Below, piece by piece: positions 1-5,699 of a stretch of DNA of 37,878 nt (the stretch's first letter is position 1; each line of letters begins with the position of its first letter). Origin of the DNA: a virus; IMG/VR virus record IMGVR_UViG_3300025099_000006, positions 1-37,878 of that record. The stretch is one strand, 5' to 3'. A program made the position numbers and the translations under genes. Below the pieces are notes generated by a model. It was not told the DNA's origin and made no database searches. It saw only the letters and a list, made by a program, of their open reading frames with translations.

Positions 1-127
1 GCATTCCCTGGATCAAACTTTCGGCTAACAGATCATCGACATTATATCCCATGTTAGTCCTTCCAGAAACATTCCTTCTCCAGTAGTCTCTCGCCCATTG
101 ATTGTTAGGATGGAATGTATATATTAA
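1..127. repeat. Terminal direct repeat, copy 1 (circular overlap)
   Basis: These 127 bases are identical to 37752-37878. An exact 127-base end overlap is typical of a contig from a circular or circularly permuted molecule assembled with k = 127. A true short terminal repeat cannot be excluded from sequence alone. A reading frame continues through the overlap without interruption, which supports circularity. Confidence 0.9.
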
Positions 128-214
128 CCCATGGCATACGACATAGAAATCTATCTCATATGCTGGTGGGATCTCTGGTGATATGTTTGACGATGTTTCT
201 TCCTCTGGTCCCAT
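1..214 (-). CDS. Small hypothetical protein, 5' part (gene crosses the circular join)
   Basis: Leftward reading frame that starts at the ATG at 214, runs off base 1 and continues at 37751 to a stop at 37666-37668, giving 99 residues in total. I chose the start at 214 because a GGAG Shine-Dalgarno lies nine bases upstream of it. An in-frame ATG at 229 is possible but directly abuts the T-tract of a terminator. The protein starts MGPEEETSSN, is acidic at its N-terminus and has an aromatic middle (residues such as WARDYW). I recognise no family. Its stop overlaps the next start (TAATG) at 37664-37668, so it forms a two-gene unit with the 66-residue gene ending at 37466. The unit lies directly downstream of the integrase terminator. 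Confidence 0.7.
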   Translation of the reverse strand, partial: MGPEEETSSNISPEIPPAYEIDFYVVCHGLIYTFHPNNQWARDYWRRNVSGRTNMGYNVDDLLAESLIQGM

Positions 215-229
215 CTTTTTTTGCTCCAT

Positions 230-253
230 AAAAAAAGGGAGCCGCAGCTCCCT
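230..253 (-). terminator. Rho-independent terminator after the integrase
   Basis: On the minus strand a perfect six-pair GC-rich stem (GGGAGC/GCTCCC, 237-252, four-base loop) is followed by seven T residues. It lies 23 bases past the integrase stop and just ahead of the next leftward gene, so that gene is expressed by read-through or from a promoter I cannot see. Confidence 0.9.
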
Positions 254-275
254 CTCATTTAGTATTTTATTAAGT

Positions 276-1487
276 TTATAAACTAGCCACCATATCTAAA
301 GTTTTAGCATCCTGGTAATTACTTAAAGCAATCACATGAGCATAAACTCTCTCAGTAGTTGCGATCTCCTGGTGTCCAAGAAACATTGAGATCTTTTTAA
401 GATTATCTCTTGAGTCACCATCAGTTAAGATCAGTTTACTAGCAACATAATGTCTTAGGCTGTGCCATGTAACTGGAATAGCTCCGCTTAATTTAATAGC
501 TCTTTTTAAAATGTATGCAAGAGTATCGTAAGAAGCTAACTCACCTTCGTAGTTATAAGATGATGTATTGTTAGCTCTAGCCCCAGCTCTAAATCTTTCA
601 CCATATCTGATAAAAACTTCTTTATCTTCCTGGCTGTATTTAGTTTCCATCTTCCAAGACAATAATGCTTTTTTAAGATCTGGATTAAGAGGAATCTTTC
701 TACCAATCATGGCTGTACTTTCTCTTAACTTATCAGCTTTAGTTCCCTCGCCTTCTGATATGTTTTTATTGATAGTAATAACATCATTATCAAAATCAAT
801 ATCAGACCATGTTAAAGCAAGTTGCTCACCAGCTCTCATGCCAGTCTTAACAGCCATCAAAAACATTAGCTGCGAAAATGTATCATCAAAAATATTTTCT
901 TGGATCAATTGAATGTTCTCTTCGGAGATACTTTGAATATCAAATTTCTTTGAATCATTTTGAAATAAAACAGATACCATTTTATGAACAGTAGGCTTCG
1001 TAGAAATAAAATCTTCTGTCTGACACCAAACAAAAAATCTCTCTAAACATGAGTGATGATTTTGAATTGTCTTCCTAGATCTGCCTTTAGATTTATTATA
1101 CCTATAAAAATCTGAAACATCACTAGCTCTAACTTCGTCACAAATCATTTTGCCAAGATCATACTGTTTTAATAATTTACCGACATAGGTATATCTTTGA
1201 TACCTATCTGTTGTCATCTGGTTAGAGTCGTACAAAGGGTTAATATCTTTTTGCAAGAAAAGAGAATAAATATTATTTACAGATTTCTTATTCGCTTTAG
1301 GTACAATCTTGTTATTAACTTTTTGCTTATAAATATCTCTAGCAGTTGCTTCGGCAAGATCCCTAGTTTTAAAATGCGTATTTCTATATTCAGCATTTAA
1401 AGTTTGGTCTTGAAAAGAGACATGCCATGAAGCATGCCCCTTTTTTGATCTAGTTTTTCTTTGTGTAATTTTATAAGGCACTCTCAT
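276..1487 (-). CDS. int: Tyrosine-type site-specific integrase
   Basis: Catalyses recombination between attP and the bacterial attachment site. Residues below are numbered from the ATG at 1490. The catalytic domain contains the first arginine in TGMRAGEQLALTW (R219), the H-x-x-R box in TWHSLRH (H343, R346), LGH (H373) and the nucleophile in RVYAH (Y383). A lysine near 265 may be the beta-hairpin lysine. Residues of about 1-70 fit an arm-binding domain and 75-185 a core-binding domain. Length (about 403) is normal for phage integrases. The ATG at 1487 is preferred over 1490 because AGGAGG lies five bases upstream of it but only two from the other. The gene lies next to a tRNA-like attP core and ends at a terminator. 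Confidence 0.97.
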   Translation of the reverse strand: MRVPYKITQRKTRSKKGHASWHVSFQDQTLNAEYRNTHFKTRDLAEATARDIYKQKVNNKIVPKANKKSVNNIYSLFLQKDINPLYDSNQMTTDRYQRYTYVGKLLKQYDLGKMICDEVRASDVSDFYRYNKSKGRSRKTIQNHHSCLERFFVWCQTEDFISTKPTVHKMVSVLFQNDSKKFDIQSISEENIQLIQENIFDDTFSQLMFLMAVKTGMRAGEQLALTWSDIDFDNDVITINKNISEGEGTKADKLRESTAMIGRKIPLNPDLKKALLSWKMETKYSQEDKEVFIRYGERFRAGARANNTSSYNYEGELASYDTLAYILKRAIKLSGAIPVTWHSLRHYVASKLILTDGDSRDNLKKISMFLGHQEIATTERVYAHVIALSNYQDAKTLDMVASL

Positions 1488-1514
1488 CATTTCCTCCTAT
1501 ATGTTAATTGATAT

Positions 1515-1535
1515 GTTTGACTTACAAAGACAAAC
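1515..1535. promoter_or_regulatory. Operator-like inverted repeat upstream of the integrase
   Basis: GTTTG (1515-1519) and CAAAC (1531-1535) form an inverted repeat 25-45 bases ahead of the integrase start. The left part, GTTTGACTTA, is identical to the left part of the palindrome at 33545-33560 over the regulator promoter. I infer a shared repressor or regulator site; no binding data exist here. Confidence 0.45.
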
Positions 1536-1600
1536 TAGATCACTATAGCCGTACCTGTCAAGAGGGGAAATTTCCGAGCTTCGTGAATTAGCGGAAAATA

Positions 1601-1626
1601 TAGCGTCACGGAGAGCGTCACGGAGG
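1601..1626. repeat. Tandem 12-mer, candidate integrase arm site
   Basis: Two perfect copies in tandem of the 12-mer AGCGTCACGGAG (1602-1613, 1614-1625). A related pair lies on the other side of the tRNA-like core at 1777-1800. Direct repeats on both sides of the core are what arm-binding sites of lambda-type integrases look like. Confidence 0.65.
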
Positions 1627-1668
1627 TTTTTAAAAAATGATTATCGTTATAAAACAATGGTTTAAGGA

Positions 1669-1713
1669 TGGCAGTCCCTAGGGGAATCGAACCCCTTAAC
1701 TAGCGTTTTGTAG
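1669..1713 (-). other. attP: attP core: 3' half of a tRNA gene
   Basis: Read on the minus strand, this is a 5-pair T-arm with the canonical loop (stem AGGGG, loop TTCGATT, stem CCCCT), a seven-base acceptor 3' strand AGGGACT, a G discriminator and CCA. The 5' half of a tRNA is absent, so it is not a functional tRNA. Phages that integrate at tRNA genes carry exactly such 3' halves to rebuild the gene. The A1-U72 acceptor end, G73 and a loop reading C-T-x-C-A-A-A resemble tRNA-Trp; the isotype is a weak inference. It lies between repeat pairs at 1601 and 1776 and beside the integrase. Confidence 0.8.
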
Positions 1714-1775
1714 TCTCATTTAACGCACAATACAAGCATTTAATGAAACCCAATGACTCCTATTGATTTACATCG

Positions 1776-1807
1776 TAGCGTCACGGAGAGCGTCATGCTG
1801 TGACGCT
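1776..1807. repeat. Second arm-like repeat with 7-bp inverted repeat
   Basis: AGCGTCACGGAG (1777-1788) is followed by AGCGTCATGCTG (1789-1800) and an inverted copy TGACGCT (1801-1807). The last two give a perfect 7-bp inverted repeat with a 5-base spacer. It mirrors the 1601-1626 pair across the attP core and directly follows the small basic gene at 1815. Confidence 0.65.
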
Positions 1808-1814
1808 GGACATT

Positions 1815-2006
1815 TTAATAGTTAGATTTCTTTTGTTTTTTCTTTGGCTGTGCAGATGTTCTGACTACGCCTTTTGTCTTACCACGATCAGCAATTCTTT
1901 GAGCTGGTGAATTAGATTTTGTTCCACTTGGTAGAGCAGATCCACCTACTCCAGCAGTCTGTCCTTGCTTCCTTTTTCTTTGTGAAGATCCTAATAATGT
2001 TGTCAT
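1815..2006 (-). CDS. Small, highly basic hypothetical protein (63 aa)
   Basis: Sixty-three residues, rich in Lys, Arg, Ser and Gly, with a C-terminal stretch PKKKQKKSNY. No cysteines and no membrane segment, so it is likely disordered and may bind nucleic acid. I do not recognise a family. It is the last gene of the long leftward operon before attP. Its ATG overlaps the stop of the metallophosphoesterase gene (ATGA), with a GGA ribosome site about ten bases upstream, so the two are probably translationally coupled. Confidence 0.7.
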   Translation of the reverse strand: MTTLLGSSQRKRKQGQTAGVGGSALPSGTKSNSPAQRIADRGKTKGVVRTSAQPKKKQKKSNY

Positions 2007-3157
2007 TTAATTATTCCTTTTTTTCTGTAATCGTCATTTAATAATTTAATCATATTAGCTCCATAATCTATGTCGCTGTAGATCTGTATTCTGTTTTGTT
2101 GAGTTGTAAATGGATCTATTACAATCAGTCCAGCATGTCCGTAATCTTGCCTAGGAAAGCCATGCATATCAGAATAAGAATCTATATCTTTAAATCCTTT
2201 TACTCTTAACAAATGAGCTGGTGTTTTAAATCCTGTCTCATGGTTTGATTTGCTTGTTGATGGCATCTCCATCTTTGCATAATTATGTTTATGTCCAGCA
2301 ACATATATGTCTGCATTGGTATTAAATAGATTTGCTTTTTGCATTCCATGTAACGGATTATACATTGAGTGACCTGGGAAATCATGTCGGAAATCAGCTT
2401 TAACAGATGTACCATTTGGGAATTGAAAGTCTACATTAATTCTCCAATCTACAGTTAAAACTCCTGATGCCGAAGCAAGCCATTCCATCTTATCATATTG
2501 TTTATTACCAGGCTCCCACATGTCATGGTTACCCCTTAAAATAAGACACCAATTTATTTCCTCAATAATCATTTCTATAACTTTGTAGACCATTGATTTA
2601 GTCATTTTTTGTTCAGGGCTGTATTTCAAACTTAGAAATCGTTGCCAATTATTGTGTGTGTCTCCAATGTTTACAGAATAAATTGGATCTGGAGATCCTC
2701 TGTCTGGATCAAACTTTTTTAGGGTTTCCATTAAGGATGTTAAAACATCGAAATTACAGCCACCATCGTCAAGATGTGGATCGCCCCAAACGCAAATCCC
2801 TGTTACAAGATCTTTAGAAAACTTTATAGGGACCAGCTCTAATAGATCATCCTTTTCTTTTTTTCTTCTCCAATTTTCATGGGCATATTTAATAATTTCT
2901 TCGGCAGTGAGATCTTCATGCTTAACCATTTTTTCCAAACCAGGAATAGTATAACTTTGGTTATCGTCTTCGGTCTTGTCCATCTTGATAATGTGTCTGG
3001 CTGATTTTAATCTACCCTTTAATTGATCAAGAGTAAGGTCCATAGATAAAGCAAGATCTGATTGTTTTTTCCAAGTTTTATTTCTACCTACTTCATTACC
3101 TTTAGCAACAAGATCTTCAGCTTCTTCAAAGCTCATTGAGTTTGTAGATTTAACCAT
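2003..3157 (-). CDS. Calcineurin-like metallophosphoesterase with N-terminal extension
   Basis: Predicted metal-dependent phosphoesterase. The binuclear-metal signature is complete and in order: DPH (D126, H128), GD (D166), GNHD (N210, H211, D212), a histidine in the 255-265 region (RHDFPGH) and GHKH (H289, H291). The first 80 or so residues are separate, helical and charged (KKQSDLALSMD...QLKGRLKSARHI), which could be a small DNA-binding helical domain; that is inference. The substrate is unknown; relatives cleave phosphodiesters in nucleic acids, nucleotides or phosphoproteins. It overlaps both neighbours by a few bases, so it belongs to a tight leftward operon between the lysis cassette and attP. 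Confidence 0.9.
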   Translation of the reverse strand: MVKSTNSMSFEEAEDLVAKGNEVGRNKTWKKQSDLALSMDLTLDQLKGRLKSARHIIKMDKTEDDNQSYTIPGLEKMVKHEDLTAEEIIKYAHENWRRKKEKDDLLELVPIKFSKDLVTGICVWGDPHLDDGGCNFDVLTSLMETLKKFDPDRGSPDPIYSVNIGDTHNNWQRFLSLKYSPEQKMTKSMVYKVIEMIIEEINWCLILRGNHDMWEPGNKQYDKMEWLASASGVLTVDWRINVDFQFPNGTSVKADFRHDFPGHSMYNPLHGMQKANLFNTNADIYVAGHKHNYAKMEMPSTSKSNHETGFKTPAHLLRVKGFKDIDSYSDMHGFPRQDYGHAGLIVIDPFTTQQNRIQIYSDIDYGANMIKLLNDDYRKKGIIK

Positions 3158-3342
3158 TAGTTAGTCTCTATGTCTATATCATCACTCATTCTATAGACAG
3201 TTCTGCAATCGTAATTAGAACATATTAGCTGGCTAATTTTTTGCTCATCTAAATGCTGTTCGGCTTCAATATTGAAATCAATAGATCCACATTCTGTGCA
3301 TCCAAATATTTCTCTCTTAGCAAATGTTAATACTGTATTCAT
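3157..3342 (-). CDS. Small zinc-ribbon protein (61 aa)
   Basis: Four cysteines in two knuckles, CTEC near residues 15-18 and CSNYDC near residues 41-46, spaced as in a zinc ribbon that binds one zinc. The rest is acidic. Zinc ribbons of this size often contact DNA, RNA or a polymerase, but no partner is evident. The start has a good AGGAG site five bases upstream. The stop overlaps the ATG of the metallophosphoesterase (TAATG), which suggests coupled translation. Exact family unknown. Confidence 0.75.
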   Translation of the reverse strand: MNTVLTFAKREIFGCTECGSIDFNIEAEQHLDEQKISQLICSNYDCRTVYRMSDDIDIETN

Positions 3343-3593
3343 GTACTCTCCTCATTACATATCTGTATCGTCTAACTCGTTGGTTAATTTTCTTCTTCGA
3401 CTACACGATGCAACACAAACATCAGTCGAAGTCATTGAGACTCTCTCATGGATGAAATAATTGAAACTAAAGACACAGATTAAACTTATTATGTTGACTG
3501 TGATCAGCTTCCAGCTATGTGACAAAATAAACTAACTAAGTTTAATTTTATCCTGTATCTGCCTTTAAATTTCTATCCATGATAACCTCCCTT
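3343..3593. other. Intergenic region with an 8-bp inverted repeat
   Basis: This 251-base stretch separates the lysis cassette from the zinc-ribbon operon. It holds a perfect inverted repeat, CTTCGACT (3395-3402) and AGTCGAAG (3424-3431), with a 21-base loop. On the minus strand a strong GGGAGG site precedes an ATG at about 3580 that opens only a 10-codon frame. That could be a leader peptide or a remnant. No convincing terminator or larger gene is visible. Confidence 0.4.
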
Positions 3594-4160
3594 TTATCTA
3601 GTTATTAAATATAAAACTTCTGAAATTTTCATTGCTGTTGCTTTTGTAGTTTTCAAATCAGGCGTTACACCATCTCGATATGTTACTAACAAAACTCCCC
3701 AGGCATCTTCAGATGACATTATAGGGCATGCAATGTTTGGTACATCTCTATCAAGAGAAGTACATTGACTTAAAACAAAATGACCGATGACATATTCGTC
3801 ACCTTCCATCCAGTATCCTGTTGGTAATAGATCTGCGCTGTTTCTTGGCTCAGTAAATAATGGAACAATGTTTCTGGCATCTACCCAATCGTATAACCAG
3901 ATTGAATCAATATCTCTGTCAGATCTTAGAAGCCTAGTCATAAGATCCTCTACTCTAGCTTTCTTCTCAGGATCGTTCTCGTACACTTCTACTATTGGGA
4001 TCTCAGTATCTTCTTCAACACCCAAGCTTGTGTATTGCTGGAAGCCTATGTAACCAATAACAGATACAATAATAAGGCTTGTGATTTTCATTACAAAAGC
4101 GGACCAAGATTGCTCTGGTGATATTATTCCTTTTATTGCATCAATGATTTTATCCATCAT
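3594..4160 (-). CDS. Membrane-anchored hypothetical protein, lysis region (188 aa)
   Basis: One transmembrane segment near residues 24-41 (ITSLIIVSVIGYIGF) after a short amphipathic N-terminus, then about 145 soluble residues with acidic and aromatic content and three cysteines. By topology the soluble part would lie in the periplasm if the N-terminus is cytoplasmic. No lysozyme, amidase or peptidase motif is visible, so I do not call it an endolysin. It starts two bases after the 3-TM holin stop, and that position suggests a role in lysis, for example as a regulator or envelope-disrupting protein. Function unproven. Confidence 0.75.
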   Translation of the reverse strand: MMDKIIDAIKGIISPEQSWSAFVMKITSLIIVSVIGYIGFQQYTSLGVEEDTEIPIVEVYENDPEKKARVEDLMTRLLRSDRDIDSIWLYDWVDARNIVPLFTEPRNSADLLPTGYWMEGDEYVIGHFVLSQCTSLDRDVPNIACPIMSSEDAWGVLLVTYRDGVTPDLKTTKATAMKISEVLYLITR

Positions 4161-4161
4161 A

Positions 4162-4599
4162 TTACTTTCTCATCTTTTCAATAGATCTGGATCCAAACCA
4201 GAAACAACAAATGCTCGACATTAAACCAGCATCGTAATCGGTAAAGATTTTATCTATTACTTTGTATAATTCACCGCCATCCATGTAGAGTTGGACCACA
4301 GCAAGTAACTTTACAGACAGCCATAAAATAATAATCATATAAGTTACTACTGGTCTCACAGTAGAGCTTAGAGTTACGGACCACTTGCTTGCTTTAGATT
4401 GTATTGTTTGTGAATGCGCATAGACACCAGCTACTTCTGCTGTGTCTGTTTTTGCTTCCTGTTCTTGTACTTTGTATTTAGCCTGGGCTTCCAGCATCTT
4501 TAATTTAAAAGCATTTTCTTGTTTAGCTTTAAATATATCTATGATGGAAGGAACAGTAGATCCAGCGAAGCCTATTAAGCTTCCAAGGATTGAGAACAT
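4162..4599 (-). CDS. Holin, 3-TM GTA-holin type
   Basis: Resembles the 3-TM holin family known from gene transfer agents and phages. It has an N-terminal hydrophobic segment (about residues 1-23), a charged helical stretch rich in Lys, Glu and Gln (24-55), a long transmembrane stretch near 84-106 containing YMIIILWLSVKLLAVV, and a C-terminal hydrophobic segment with the conserved look of FWFGSRSIEK. It would permeabilise the inner membrane at the end of infection. Length (145) is usual. The start overlaps the stop of the upstream lipoprotein gene (TAATG), so expression is probably coupled. Confidence 0.8.
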   Translation of the reverse strand: MFSILGSLIGFAGSTVPSIIDIFKAKQENAFKLKMLEAQAKYKVQEQEAKTDTAEVAGVYAHSQTIQSKASKWSVTLSSTVRPVVTYMIIILWLSVKLLAVVQLYMDGGELYKVIDKIFTDYDAGLMSSICCFWFGSRSIEKMRK

Positions 4600-4736
4600 T
4601 AGTCTTTGTTGCTTGTGGATTCTATTGTTATTTTTAGATCTGTTTCTGCTGGTGTTACAGTAGAAACATTAACACTGCCTGGCTCGGCACATGCTGTAAT
4701 TAAAACAGCAATCATTATTGTTAAAAAATATTTCAT
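4599..4736 (-). CDS. Small lipoprotein, possible outer-membrane spanin (45 aa)
   Basis: A 45-residue protein. It starts MKYFLTIMIAVLITACAEPG: two residues, a hydrophobic signal and a lipobox ITAC with the lipidated cysteine at residue 16, leaving a mature chain of 30 residues. An AGGAAA ribosome site lies a few bases upstream. Its position directly ahead of the holin, with a TAATG overlap, fits a lysis cassette, where short lipoproteins are often o-spanins (Rz1-like). The mature part has few prolines, unlike lambda Rz1, and no clear i-spanin partner is seen, so the spanin role is inference. Confidence 0.75.
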   Translation of the reverse strand: MKYFLTIMIAVLITACAEPGSVNVSTVTPAETDLKITIESTSNKD

Positions 4737-4745
4737 AATCTTTCC

Positions 4746-4940
4746 TTATATATTTTGTATTATTACTAAAACAGTCCCACCTAGGACCGAAAACAATGTT
4801 GCAAATAAAAGGTACTCTAATCTTTTTACTCGACTTAAAGTTTCCATTGATAAACTTTCACATGATCGTTGATGATCCATAAGAGCTTGCTCTAAAACAG
4901 CTACTTTTTTGTCTACATCTGCAACAGTTGTTTTAGCCAT
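4746..4940 (-). CDS. XhlA-like small membrane protein (64 aa)
   Basis: Residues 1-40 form a likely coiled coil (VADVDKKVAVLEQALMDHQR). A single C-terminal transmembrane helix follows at about 43-61 (YLLFATLFSVLGGTVLVII). This layout is that of the XhlA/haemolysin family that works with holins in other phages, although sequence identity cannot be tested here. It is the first membrane protein gene of the lysis cassette. Its ATG overlaps the stop of the 151-residue gene (TAATG). Alternative roles are a second holin component or an i-spanin-like protein. Confidence 0.65.
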   Translation of the reverse strand: MAKTTVADVDKKVAVLEQALMDHQRSCESLSMETLSRVKRLEYLLFATLFSVLGGTVLVIIQNI

Positions 4941-5395
4941 TAGATTTGCTCTACAGTATCGCTAGAGGTATGACTTGCAGCATCAGTTGATACAGCTCCT
5001 CTAGTGCAACCTATAAGATTTGTTCCATCAACTTCAGTGTATGTAATCTTTTCATCACCTATTTGCACAGTACCAGACGCTGTAAATGGGTTTGAATTAC
5101 CGACAGGAATAGTTGTTACAGAGTCATTAATATCAGATGAAAGGCTATTAGAACCTTTATAATCTGCATTAGCTAACCATGAAGAACCATCATGTTTGTA
5201 TTTCCAACCCCAATAATCTGATTTAGCATCTACGCCTGTGTGCAATGTTGCGTTGCTTGAATTGCAATCTGAAATAATTAATTCAGGTGTACCGCCTACA
5301 CTAATTGTTGTTTGGTCTGAACCTACATCTACAGTCTTACTATCTTCTAGATAATAAAGACTTATATTTGTATCTTTTCTTACTATTGTTTGCAT
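4940..5395 (-). CDS. Putative virion/fibre-associated protein with IGDE module (151 aa)
   Basis: The N-terminal half is beta-rich, with no known motif. The C-terminal part (about 84-151) matches, residue by residue in its key positions, a segment of the tail nozzle protein (its residues 219-290): LSS-x-IN, then QIGDE-x-I-x-YT, a glycine, an RG, and H-x-S-x-x-x-V. Such modules occur in phage adhesion proteins. An AAGGAG ribosome site precedes the start. The gene lies in the GATC-poor stretch with the fibre and its chaperone, so it may travel with them. No enzymatic residues stand out. Confidence 0.65.
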   Translation of the reverse strand: MQTIVRKDTNISLYYLEDSKTVDVGSDQTTISVGGTPELIISDCNSSNATLHTGVDAKSDYWGWKYKHDGSSWLANADYKGSNSLSSDINDSVTTIPVGNSNPFTASGTVQIGDEKITYTEVDGTNLIGCTRGAVSTDAASHTSSDTVEQI

Positions 5396-5405
5396 TGTTT
5401 ACTCC

Positions 5406-5690
5406 TTATAAAAAACTTGGCTTTGTAGGAAAAGCAATATTTGGAAAACCATTTTGTGCAGGTAAATCCCTTAATGCTTGTCTATATGTAACTGCTTCAG
5501 CTTTTTGTTCATCAGTTAAAGGGGTATCAGAAGTTAAAGCCCAATCAGTTTGACTTAATAAAGTATTTCTTTGTGATCTTACTAATTTTTTATTATCTTC
5601 AATAGTATTAGCCTCATTAACTAAATCATCATTAACTTCTAATGTTACATATTGTTTTGTTGTTGCATTGTATACTTGTGTTTGTGCCAT
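5406..5690 (-). CDS. Tail-fibre assembly chaperone-like protein (94 aa)
   Basis: The C-terminal half has the hallmark of the phage tail assembly chaperone family (Phage_tail_APC type): RNTLLSQTDWALTSD followed by EQKAEAVTYRQALRDLP. These short proteins are usually encoded immediately after the tail fibre and help it fold or assemble; they are not normally in the virion. Here the gene follows the fibre gene by ten bases, with a good AGGAG site. It lies entirely within the GATC-poor stretch, consistent with exchange together with the fibre tip. Confidence 0.8.
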   Translation of the reverse strand: MAQTQVYNATTKQYVTLEVNDDLVNEANTIEDNKKLVRSQRNTLLSQTDWALTSDTPLTDEQKAEAVTYRQALRDLPAQNGFPNIAFPTKPSFL

Positions 5691-5699
5691 GACTTACTC

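Noticed and set aside
180-191. Third copy of the GTTTGAC operator half (12 bases identical to 1510-1521)
   Set aside because: It lies inside the 99-residue coding frame and lacks an inverted partner, so it is probably coincidental.
1669-1745. A complete tRNA gene on the minus strand
   Set aside because: The T-arm, acceptor 3' strand and CCA are good, but there is no matching 5' acceptor strand, D-arm or anticodon 5' stem; only a 3' half is present, as expected of attP.
4606-4872. Rightward 88-codon frame in the lysis region
   Set aside because: It is antisense to the lipoprotein and XhlA-like genes, both with ribosome sites, coupling overlaps and clear membrane features.
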